From Ophiostoma sp. CBS 140.51 (Eukaryota > Ascomycota > Sordariomycetes > Ophiostomatales > Ophiostomataceae): a stretch of 64,000 bases of DNA. The stretch spans positions 242,514 through 306,513 of the forward strand of contig JANSLP010000011.1 in the NCBI GenBank assembly GCA_029298735.1, given 5' to 3'. Below the pieces are notes generated by a model. The model worked only from the letters and a program-made list of their open reading frames with translations. It was not told the origin of the DNA and searched no databases. Below, in pieces: positions 1 through 9,217 of the stretch. The position numbers and the translations under genes were made by a program. Positions within the stretch are counted from its first letter, which is position 1. Every line of letters starts with the position of its first letter.

Positions 1-2242
1 GCCATCCTCCCCTGTCGGCAGTGCCACCTCCGGGCGGGTCTATTCTGATTCGAAACAACGAAACACTTTGTCCAAGTCGTCGACGGACAGCTCTGGCGGA
101 CGATGATCCAGAAACATTGCCGTCCTGATTGCCCAAACGGTTGAACGGAATTTCTCGATGCAACACCGCATCCCTTGAGCCCACGATCATGTCACCTGCC
201 TCTCTGCAAGCTTTCTGCTAGCACACGGCTGCCAGAATTGATTAAATCGATATCTGCAGATGTGCCCGCCCGAATGATGCACGATATGCATGGCATGTGC
301 AACAATATAACGGCTCTATGCAACACAAAAGGGCTACCGTGGTCCAGACTGTGCTACTCTTCTGCGTAAAATCCGTTTTTGTGCATTGCGTGACGCGTTT
401 TCTTATTTCATTTTGATTTTGATTTTAGAGACTTTTTTGATTGTTTCTTTCTTAATTCAACAACCTCTCCTGCACCGGCCGCGCCTTCTGCACGTTGTGT
501 TAATCCTGGGCCGCTCCTGCCAAAACCGGGTACCCATCCTGGGCCGGTCCAGTTCTTTCCCGAGCTGTTGCTGTTCGCACTCCCAGCGATGTTGCCCTCT
601 TTCTCCCCTTTTTTCTTGGTTCGCACCACATCCAGCGTTCACTCACAGTCCACCCACACCCCCTGCCTTATCCCTGACCGTCGGCCCCTGGCCCCTGTTC
701 ATCTGCTTTTTTGCACCCTTTACCTTCTCTCTGTTGACCTGTGCGGCGGCGCCTTCCCCCCTGCTCATCTCCAAGCTCCTTCTTTTCAACCTTTACTCTC
801 ACCCTACGGCCCCACCGTACCAAAATGGCACGACACGCCATGGGGATGGACTTTCGATGAGTGGAAGAAGGCGCGAACGGCGTTGAAAGCGGCGACATGA
901 TGCGCGATACAGCGCTTCAGCACGTGTATTTGGTGCTCTTTGTTTCCAGGCGCACCTTCCAACAGCTGCTTCGAGTAATGCCCGAGGCTGGCCCGCCGTA
1001 AGAAAAAGAGGGGAAGGTGCGATGCAGTCGTTCTGTTGATCGCGTCGATGCGCCGTAGTTTGCATCCCGCACCTTCTATTTTTTTTTTTACGGAGAATTG
1101 AAGGAAAGGTGCCGTCCAGTCCATTCCCGGGGGACAGCTCCTGCTTGGCCTCAAACCTGCAACCAGTGTGGTCAGACCTTGGAAAGAGCAAACCTCAAAG
1201 CCTCCCCTCTCTTTCGTTTTGTGTTCGGCTCCACTGCAGCAAGGTCCAAACAGAAAAATCCCAGACAATCCCAGAAAATCACAGACAATCACAGCCTCTT
1301 GCAGCATTTCCAAGCATTTTTGTGAAGCTTTCGACCCTTCGACCATGCAAGCTCCCCTGGTCGATCGACAAAAATAGTTCTCGATAGTCAGTCGTCAAAC
1401 CAAACAGGAGCTTCGTTCGTTTTGCCTCTTGTCGCTCTCCCTCGCTCGTTCGTTGTTTGTTTCGTTTCAAGCTAGGGTTCGAGTATCCACGGTCGAAAAG
1501 GGATGCGATGTGTGCCCGCTGTTTGTGGACAAGCGAAGGAACGTTCTTGATGTGCAGTAGGGCCCGCCTGCCGCTGGGAGCTCAACGGCGTACGGGACAG
1601 CCCTCGCAACCCTCCCATCGTATGCACAGAGCATTATCGTACAGCTACCCGGAAGCAACATCGTGGCTCGAGCAACGAGCTTATTCGACAAAAGTCCCAA
1701 CTCTCTTACAAAGCAGATGTGACAGCGATCACTGTCACTGAAGGACCTCCACGTAAAAGAAACCCGCTACACCAACAACGCCCCCATCGGCTTGGATGCT
1801 ATCCACCCGGCCTGGGCGTCCGGCCTTGTGGCTTGCTGCCGCTTGGGCTTTTCTTTTGATTTTTTTTCTGCGTTTTTGTTGACTGTCCGCTTTCGCTGTC
1901 CCTTTTTTTTCGCCACAGGGCCAACCCCACGGTGTCCCTGCGATTTCCAATGTGATGTTTTCGGGCTTTCGGTTTTCGTGAGATCCTTGCCTTGCGAGAC
2001 CGCGACAGGCTCCGTCGCTCCTTCCTTCCCCTTTCCTCTTTGCTGCGCCGCCTTCTCTATCCGGCGCCGGGGATACACTGTATGTGCACACATAGGTCCC
2101 ATCTTTGAATCTGAAAGGGGTGTTCGTGCTTCGTATGTTTTGCCTCCTTCTCTTCTTGTGCTGTTTCGATGCGGTGGGCTTGATGGGCCTGGCTGGCCCT
2201 GCCAAGGTCCCATACCCTAGGACTCACACACATCTTCTGCGC

Positions 2243-2311
2243 TGACCTGCCCTGCACCTTCCTGTATCTGCACCTGCACCTGTACCTGCACCGACTGCAC
2301 TTGCCCTGCAC
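2243..2311. repeat. Degenerate hexanucleotide (CTGCAC-like) repeat
   Basis: The plus strand alternates CTGCAC, CTGTAC and related hexamers over roughly 70 bases in non-coding DNA. It is an imperfect microsatellite, with no sign of being part of a gene. Confidence 0.6.
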
Positions 2312-2620
2312 CAAAAGCTGCGCTGTGTCGTGCCTGCCGTAGGATCGTGCTTTCGTCCCTCCGCATTGTCTCGTCGCCCGCATTCGGGTCCGTCCCACCC
2401 CCCTTCCTTCCCTCTTCTCTCACGCCTCATACTCACCCAGACACCCCCCTTTTGTTGCTCCTCTCCTTTTCGTACGGGCCCTGGATGCAAAAGTGCATCT
2501 CTCCCATGACGCCTGTCTCGCGCCTTGCTGGGTTCGTTTTCCTCGACGGCCGCACCTGCATGTACAAACATACAAATGCATATGCACCTTCCGCAGGAAC
2601 TGGCACTTTCCTCGCGTCGT

Positions 2621-2652
2621 GATTAGTTGATTAGTTGATTAGCTGATTAGTT
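2621..2652. repeat. Four tandem copies of GATTAGTT
   Basis: Four consecutive 8-bp units follow one another, the third with a single T-to-C change (GATTAGCT). It lies in the non-coding upstream region. Confidence 0.85.
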
Positions 2653-4268
2653 CTTTTGTTTCCCTTTTTTATTTCTCAGCTGGCCGACTACCCATCGTGC
2701 TTTCCCGTTTCTCTCGCGTCTGCCCGTTCGTTCCTGCCCCCTCTGACCCTCTTCAAGTATCTTTACTATTACGTAGCAATGCAGAGAGACATTATCACGC
2801 TACTGCGTCCACGCTAACGATTTTATCTCCTCGTGGTCTCCATTTCTTTCTCCATTCTCTAGGCCTGGTCCGGCCCTCTTTCTCTCGCTCGCTGGCCTGC
2901 ATTTTCGCCCTAGGGGATCCTGGGCCTCTCCTTCCCTCCTATTCTTTCGTGCTGGCGTCCCTTGGTCGCTCTTTCCGTCCGCTGTGGCCTTCCTCTGACA
3001 TTTCCTAGCCCCAGCCTATCGTCCGGAAGCAATCTCTCTTTCTCGCTGGGCCCTCAACGCCTTCCACGCGCACGCCGCCTTTCTCGATCTCTCACCCTCC
3101 TTTCTCTGATTCTCTGATTTTCTAATTCTCATAACGCACCGTCCTCCTCCCTGCTTTTCCCCTTCCCGTCTTACACTACACGCCTCTGTCAGACGTCCTC
3201 CTTTTTTCTCTTGATTTTCTCTCGTTGTTTTCCTATTGTTCCCTTTCTCTCACGTCGTTACATCTTCTTTCTCCTGGCCTCTGTTTTGGTTCTCCTCTGC
3301 CGCGCCCATCTTTCTCTCTATCTCTGTCTCTCTATTTCTCGCCCCTTTTCCTCGAACCCCCTTCGTCTCATATCCCTTGCTGCACGGCTCGGTTCCTTGA
3401 CAAGGCCCTGATATTCTCGACTGTACGCCCGCAACTCGATTTCGTGTCTTTGTTCTCTCGTCTGGGCAGTCGACTCACAAGCCCTCCCTTCGCCGTTTCG
3501 CCTCCTTTCCTCCCTTGGAACCAACCAACAACAACGCGCGCTCGCAACTCGATTGCTCGTCCGCACGCGGCCTCGGGCCCATTGGATACAATTGCACTAT
3601 CTCTGCGCCTGCCGTGCCTGGACACTTGTCGAACCCGACCGTTACACGCACATCGAAACCGTCCGACTGTTTGCCGATCCAGCTATCTTCACCCACACAC
3701 TCTTCGTCGACCACATTCTCGAATCCAGTACTTTTCTCTGGCCATCTTCTCGGGCCGTCCTTGGGAGCGGCTTGGCTGATATTTTGTCTCTCGACGTCTG
3801 CTCTGTTTTCTGTCGTCTGGTTTGCATCTTCGACAAATCCGGAATCACGGTGTTACGGTCTATCAACACAAGCTCGGCTCGCCCCCTCCGCCATGCCTTT
3901 GGTACAACGCTCCTGAGAGTTCGACACTTTCAACGCGGCATTGGTCGATATCCTCTGCTCGTCTGATTATAAAAAAAACGACACCGAATCGTGGCCGGAG
4001 TGCTTGCCAATTCTTGACCGGAAGTTGGCCTGCACGTTCGTGCTACACTACAACAATATACGACTGGTCCAACCGCCGTCTGCGCTTGCCCAATCGACTG
4101 GGCTTTTCTCACTCCCATTTTCTACTGACATAACTAGCAGTGGCATCCGATCTTTCTGTCGGTTGTACTGATCTTTTGTGTGTGTTTTGTCTGCAAGTAA
4201 CCGCAGATTCCAAGTGCCTGGCTACTGGCCTGAAAACCAATAACACGGCATTGGGAGCACAGTGTTTT

Positions 4269-4280
4269 ATGTTGGTATAA
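4269..4280 (+). promoter_or_regulatory. Minimal upstream ORF (M-L-V-stop)
   Basis: An ATG-TTG-GTA-TAA reading frame lies 72 bases before the main ATG at 4353, with no other ATG between the two. If transcription starts upstream of it, scanning ribosomes would meet this four-codon uORF first, so it could reduce or tune translation. That the leader includes it is inferred from position only. Confidence 0.4.
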
Positions 4281-4352
4281 CCGACCGGTCACTACCGACC
4301 GCTTCCACCTTTTTCGTCTCTTTTCACGGCTCTTTGAACGAATCCCGCCACA

Positions 4353-6998
4353 ATGTCGTCTACAGCAACCGAAGCCGCGGCGTCGATGCGCCAGAACGGC
4401 CAAAATGGCCAGCTCGCCGTGCGCCTGTCTCCTATGCCACCACAATCGTCACACTCTCCATCCGCATCTCCAGTACCCGACCAAAATCAAAATTCGGCAG
4501 AATTCGTCCCACGCAGACGGCCAAAGAAACCTGCAATTCCACGGCACCCGATCCCGACCATGCAGGAAGCATTTGCCGAGTCTCTCGCTGAAGTGTCGTC
4601 CGGTACACTTTCTATGAAGCCGAAACTAAGGGTCGACACACCGCAAATTCGCCGCGACCGACTGCTGGACCAGGAAAAGACTGAGGGCCCGCCCGCTGCC
4701 ATGTGGCGTATGCGTCCAGCACAAAACTGCCACGAGCTGCGCAAGCTTCTAGCACAGATTGCGTTTGGTGTGTACCTGCTGCTAAAGGGCATGGCCAACA
4801 GCGATGCTCAGGTCGTGGCGATTCTGCAGGGCCACATTGACGAAGTGGATGACTTTTTAAAGACGGCCATGGAGGATCTGAAACTGGCTACGCAGGACCT
4901 CAACACCCGCCTCGACTACCTCAAGCTGCCTCTGGGCAACCTGCCTGCTTTTGAAGAGATGCTGGAGGACCGCGAGTTCCGCCTTCGTATTGTTGAGGGC
5001 AACGTCCGCATTGAGCACATTCTGTCGCGGACAACCACCGCCCTCGTGCAGACGATCCAGGATGTCTCAGAAGGCCTGCGGTCAACAAAGGAGTTCACCA
5101 CCTATCTCGCCAAAGAGGAGCACGGCCCGTGGCGCCACGAGCGGCCAGCCGAGGTCGCTGAGATCTTTGAGGCCATGCGCGGCAACGCCGAGGGCTGGCT
5201 GAATGCGTTTGCTGACCTGGAGGAGAAGACTAACACACTGGATCTTTTGATTTCCAAACTGGCCGACATGGTGACTGAGATGGATCGGTGTGCCGGTGAA
5301 GTCAGCCGCCGTACGAGAGTATGTTTTGTTTTTGCCACCCTATTTATGGGAATTTTTGATTCTCTTTTGAGACACCTTCCCTCCCCCTTTTATAATTTAT
5401 TGATTTCACATTTCAGATATACTAACTCACCTTTCGCGCCACAGTTCAGCATCAAGCCATACACGCTGCCGGAGCTCACGAGTCGTGTGTCACAGGAGTC
5501 TCAAGAGTCACAAGATTCGTCGTTTCTGGCGTCCTACGAAGCGACGCCACCAGTGTCTCCGGGCATTAACGTACCCCCAATGCCGCCTCGTCTGTCGCTT
5601 CGGTTCAGTGCACTGGGTGATATATTGGCACCCAACTTTTTGGAGCTGGGCTCAGGAAATAATAGCAACGGCCCTGCCCTCGACAATACTCTTCTCCCAA
5701 CGCTTCAATATACACCACCAGCAGAAGCTTCAAACGAACGACTTGGCCCTGGAAAGTTCACGCCGCAAAACCCATTTGAAGACACTATCGAGACACCACA
5801 GGCTAGACACAGATCGTATGAGCATGAAGCAGACTCGGATAGCCAAGATGCTGATGCAGTGACGATCAAGTCAAATACAACGGCTATCAAGGACGCACCT
5901 GCGGCTACCTCGCCTGCCGAGCACGATCTCATGCCCATCCCGCTACGGATAACCGTCGACCCAGCAAGGAGCGAACCGCCCGCAGCAGAAGTTGTTGACA
6001 GCCCGACCGAGTCTCTCTCGCCCCAGGAAAAGACACTCGACGACGAGCCGCTCTATATCCTGCAGCCCAAGATCTACTCGCCTACCCCATCTCCTCTCCC
6101 GTCGCCCCGTGTCCCCGAGAGCGGCCGTAATAATTCGAGCCCGGACCTCACATCATCACAGCCACGTTCTCGCGCAGAGGCATCGTCACCTCGCCTGTTC
6201 ATTCCACCAGTCGAAGAGCGCCTCAGCTACCGAAGCGATACATCACCGCTGTCAAGCGGATCGCCCTGTGCCAACTATTCTGCAGTATCTAGACAGTCCT
6301 CGAACGTCGTGTCGCCCGCGGATTCGGTGTCGTCTGATCGGACGGTGGATATGGACTTCCAGAACGGCATTCCCAAGAAGAAGACATCGATCCGTGAACG
6401 CGTGTCTCTCCGTACGACCCCACCGGACGCTATCTTGGTGCCACCACCCAACGCGCCACAGCTCCACCGCCCAGTCTTTGCCTCGCCGCGGACATACCAA
6501 AACTACCGGACGTTCACTGGCCCCGACTCGGCCTACAGTTCCGACATGGAACGCGCGGCCAGCGTCCAGTTCACGGACGTGCCTCCGACGAATGTGAGCG
6601 GCGCCGGCCACAACTACTCGCCACCCACGATCCCGAACGTTATTCCCTCACCGCACTCGGACCAGCAGTACTTCCGCCCTGTGCAGGCCAGCCCCCATTC
6701 TCCCCTGCAGCAGCGTCCTCACACGGCTGGCCAGGTCCCGTCGCGGCCGTACCACCTGCGCAATGCTCCCTCTTCGATGGGCATGAGCATGCTCAGTAGT
6801 GTGACCACGATGACGCAGGACTCCAAGGGCCAGCCAGTGCTGAAGAAGAAACGGAGTGCTTTCGGCTGGCTGAAGAAGGCGTTCACTCTCGACGAAGACG
6901 AGCGCGTCACTTTCGACCAGCGCAGACAAGTTCAGGAGCGCAACCTGTACTACGACACCAAGAGCCCCAAGTTCTTGGACGGCAAGCGGATCAAGTGA
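4353..6998 (+). CDS. Conserved fungal protein of unknown function, helical core, basic C-terminus
   Basis: I do not recognise a named family with certainty. The ATG at 4353 opens a frame of 881 codons, but an apparent intron (5319-5444; GTATGT donor, ACTAAC branch, CCACAG acceptor, T-rich) interrupts it. Removing its 126 nt keeps the frame and gives 839 residues. Residues about 85-320 are predicted mostly helical and coiled-coil-like, with a dense charged pattern. The middle is a long Pro/Ser/Thr-rich disordered region with many SP and TP sites. The last 50 residues are basic, including KKKRSAFGWLKKAF, which looks amphipathic and could touch membrane or a partner. The architecture (N-terminal helical domain, disordered linker, short conserved tail) suggests a scaffold or cell-cortex protein; this is inference. 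It converges with the thioesterase gene downstream. Confidence 0.8.
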   Translation: MSSTATEAAASMRQNGQNGQLAVRLSPMPPQSSHSPSASPVPDQNQNSAEFVPRRRPKKPAIPRHPIPTMQEAFAESLAEVSSGTLSMKPKLRVDTPQIRRDRLLDQEKTEGPPAAMWRMRPAQNCHELRKLLAQIAFGVYLLLKGMANSDAQVVAILQGHIDEVDDFLKTAMEDLKLATQDLNTRLDYLKLPLGNLPAFEEMLEDREFRLRIVEGNVRIEHILSRTTTALVQTIQDVSEGLRSTKEFTTYLAKEEHGPWRHERPAEVAEIFEAMRGNAEGWLNAFADLEEKTNTLDLLISKLADMVTEMDRCAGEVSRRTRVCFVFATLFMGIFDSLLRHLPSPFYNLLISHFRYTNSPFAPQFSIKPYTLPELTSRVSQESQESQDSSFLASYEATPPVSPGINVPPMPPRLSLRFSALGDILAPNFLELGSGNNSNGPALDNTLLPTLQYTPPAEASNERLGPGKFTPQNPFEDTIETPQARHRSYEHEADSDSQDADAVTIKSNTTAIKDAPAATSPAEHDLMPIPLRITVDPARSEPPAAEVVDSPTESLSPQEKTLDDEPLYILQPKIYSPTPSPLPSPRVPESGRNNSSPDLTSSQPRSRAEASSPRLFIPPVEERLSYRSDTSPLSSGSPCANYSAVSRQSSNVVSPADSVSSDRTVDMDFQNGIPKKKTSIRERVSLRTTPPDAILVPPPNAPQLHRPVFASPRTYQNYRTFTGPDSAYSSDMERAASVQFTDVPPTNVSGAGHNYSPPTIPNVIPSPHSDQQYFRPVQASPHSPLQQRPHTAGQVPSRPYHLRNAPSSMGMSMLSSVTTMTQDSKGQPVLKKKRSAFGWLKKAFTLDEDERVTFDQRRQVQERNLYYDTKSPKFLDGKRIK

Positions 6999-7596
6999 TC
7001 ACAGAAAAACATTTTGGAAAATATACAACAACAAAAAAAGAGCCAAGATACCCCCATATCGCATCTACTACTTACTACCCACCAACCCCATGATTCCCAC
7101 AGCCACGTCGCTGCTTTCCTCTTTTTATATATCTGTTTATTCTTTGTATTTTATACGAAAGCATAGCGTGTCTTTGGCTTACACCTGTTTCACTCCTTTA
7201 TTTCCTTGTCTATGTCTTTTATTTGATACCTGTCCATCTCTCTCTCTCATTTTCCCTTACTGTCTGTCTTATCTCTCCTTTTCATTTTCCCATTTATTTG
7301 TCATCACTGCGTTTTTACTGTGTCCACCGACTCTCATATATCTCTTGTCTACAATCTTTTCTTAACTATTTCCTATTGTCTAAAGTAATTTATCAGAACT
7401 GGGGGTGCGCGAGAAGCGGCATGGGAGGCTTATTTTGGATTTTACAAGAATTATGATAGCGTTGTTAATGAATACGAAATTGGATATCTATGTACAAGTC
7501 TCCTGTATGCCAATGTGATGCTATGCCGTGAGATGGTGGTCTATGGGATTAAGCAAAGATTCTGCAACCCACTCTACTCTATCTCTAAGATACACC
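6999..7596. other. Convergent 3' intergenic region
   Basis: About 600 bases separate two convergent genes. The part from 7090 to 7370 is T-rich on the plus strand, as expected for the 3' UTR and polyadenylation zone of the 4353 gene. I see no gene in it. Confidence 0.6.
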
Positions 7597-8406
7597 CTAC
7601 AGTCTCTCCTTCAATGCAATGAAGACGCAGTCTGCCTTGGCCAGAACTTGCGACTTGTCGTCCCAGATGGCGCCCTCAAGATAGTACTTGCGCGACCCTT
7701 CTTTCCGGACGTACCGCGCCGTCACTAGAATGGGCGCTGGTGTACGGACAGGCCGCACGTATGTGGTGTTGAGGTAGCCCGTGACAAAGCCCTTGTCGAC
7801 ACTGGCTGATGCAATGGCAGCCGCTTCGGGTCCGTTGGGGTCCGCGTTAGCAGGCAATGGCGGCGCCGTGGCACCGATGCCCTCATTGTGTTTGGCCCGT
7901 GCTCGGTTGAGCGGAATCAACAGACCCAGCACTTCATCGAGAATGGTGGCCACGATGCCGCCGTGGGACACGCCAATATGGCCGTTGACGCCAGGGCCGA
8001 GACGCATGAAGGCCTTGAGCTCAAGGACAGGTGCACGATATCCTGGGTTGACGCCAGATGAAAGAGATGCTGACGGCTCCTCATAAAACACCATGAAACC
8101 GCCAATGGTGTCGGGTGTGTGCAGTGTCGTGGAAAAGGCATTGTCGAGTGTCTTGTTGCTGCTCGTAAAGGAGCCGTCGGCATTGGGGACAGGCTTTCCA
8201 CGACGACGCGAGCCAGGCTGGACGACACGGATCTCTTTGGCTGCGGCACTTCCTGCTGGACGGCCTTCCGCGGGTCTGAGATGAGCTCGGCACCATGGGA
8301 CGCTTAGGAAGTAGTCCATCTCGGCTGCGGCATCAGGCTGGCCCTGGAACTCATAGATGTCGCCAGGTGTGTCCGGGTTTGGATCTCTTGGCGCTTTTTG
8401 AGACAT
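7597..8406 (-). CDS. Hotdog-fold thioesterase (4HBT/PaaI-like)
   Basis: The 269-residue product has no intron and starts at the only sensible ATG (8406). Residues about 135-265 form a hotdog domain. The diagnostic segment is HGGIVATILDEVLG (about 148-161), where the HGG turn and the acidic residue on the following helix match the active-site region of the 4HBT/PaaI-type acyl-CoA thioesterases. Strands such as GYLNTTYVRPV and ILVTARYVRKEGSRKYYLEG follow in the expected order. Members hydrolyse acyl-CoA thioesters; the substrate cannot be read from sequence. The N-terminal 90 residues include a basic, low-complexity stretch, and I see no clear mitochondrial targeting signal. It diverges from the URI1-like gene across about 800 bases. 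Confidence 0.85.
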   Translation of the reverse strand: MSQKAPRDPNPDTPGDIYEFQGQPDAAAEMDYFLSVPWCRAHLRPAEGRPAGSAAAKEIRVVQPGSRRRGKPVPNADGSFTSSNKTLDNAFSTTLHTPDTIGGFMVFYEEPSASLSSGVNPGYRAPVLELKAFMRLGPGVNGHIGVSHGGIVATILDEVLGLLIPLNRARAKHNEGIGATAPPLPANADPNGPEAAAIASASVDKGFVTGYLNTTYVRPVRTPAPILVTARYVRKEGSRKYYLEGAIWDDKSQVLAKADCVFIALKERL

Positions 8407-9217
8407 TGTGAAGATGTGAGGATGAGTGGATGAGAATAAGGATGAGGAGAATGAAAGAAGACTTGACGAAGGACGTTGCTGACTCCGGCAGTTGTCGTCG
8501 AAGATATCAATAAGGCGGCCGTTGACCGTTGAATTGTCCTTGTAAGCCGCTCAGGGGTTCGTCCGACTAACTGTGTTTTGTATGAAAGAGACCAAAATCC
8601 TTCTGTGACACTTTTATATGTCCGTTTTCACATGTAGTGACTTTTGGTGCTTCTCTGTGCAACAAGCAATTGGGAAATGGGGTAAAGCTTGGCGACGGCT
8701 GGTAGCTGAGGTTCCGCACAGCGCTCCGCTATCGAGCTAAACCGAGGTTTAAGTTGGCCTGGCTCTGCTCTCTCCGGAGTGCGTTTATCTCCTCTTTTTG
8801 CTGCTCACAGAAAGGCCCACAAAGCGGTTCGCCGGCATTGCGACTGGACCCCCAATTCTTGATCCACAATGGCGGAATCTCGGTATTGTGCACGTGATTC
8901 TTATCTCTTATCGGAAACGGGACCCACTACAGCTTTTTTTCTTCTTTTTTTCTGACAATCTCAAAAAATGGCGGGGGACGGAAGGCGCTGATCAATGCTG
9001 TCATTAGCAGCCTAACGAGGAAATGCGCCAGGGCGTTCCTGCCGTTTTCTCTCTTTGTCGCCCCTGTCTTTAGTCGCTTTCTTCAACACATCACGACCTG
9101 GCTCTTTCCTGTTTTGTCGACTGCCCTTTTTGTAGTCCTTTCCCCCTTCTCCCTCTTTTCTCTTCCCTCTCCTTTTTTTCTCCTCTCTCTCTCATACAAC
9201 ACACACACATCACCAAT
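8407..9217. other. Divergent promoter region, thioesterase / URI1-like gene
   Basis: This stretch separates two divergent start codons. The last 100 bases before 9218 are almost entirely C and T on the plus strand and end in an AC-rich leader just before the ATG. A short inverted sequence (TAAACC-GA-GGTTTA) lies near 8740. No gene is supported. Confidence 0.6.

Larger units (their letters stand above)
1..4352. other. Long gene-free region upstream of the 4353 gene
   Basis: I can support no protein gene or RNA gene here. Open frames on both strands are composition artefacts without family resemblance. From about 2.2 kb to 3.5 kb the plus strand becomes strongly pyrimidine-rich, which in this window is typical of the sense strand of promoters and 5' leaders. 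The region also holds a degenerate CTGCAC-type repeat (2243-2311), an 8-bp tandem repeat (2621-2652) and a minimal upstream ORF (4269-4280). Part of it is probably the promoter and transcribed leader of the downstream gene; the far left may be plain intergenic DNA. Confidence 0.6.

Noticed and set aside
386..886. 166-residue plus-strand frame
   Set aside because: Overlapping frames on both strands are equally open, and none has recognisable motifs or codon bias.
1735..2213. Basic minus-strand frame of about 150 residues
   Set aside because: It mirrors a T- and C-rich plus strand; Lys/Arg strings follow from composition. No homology signal.
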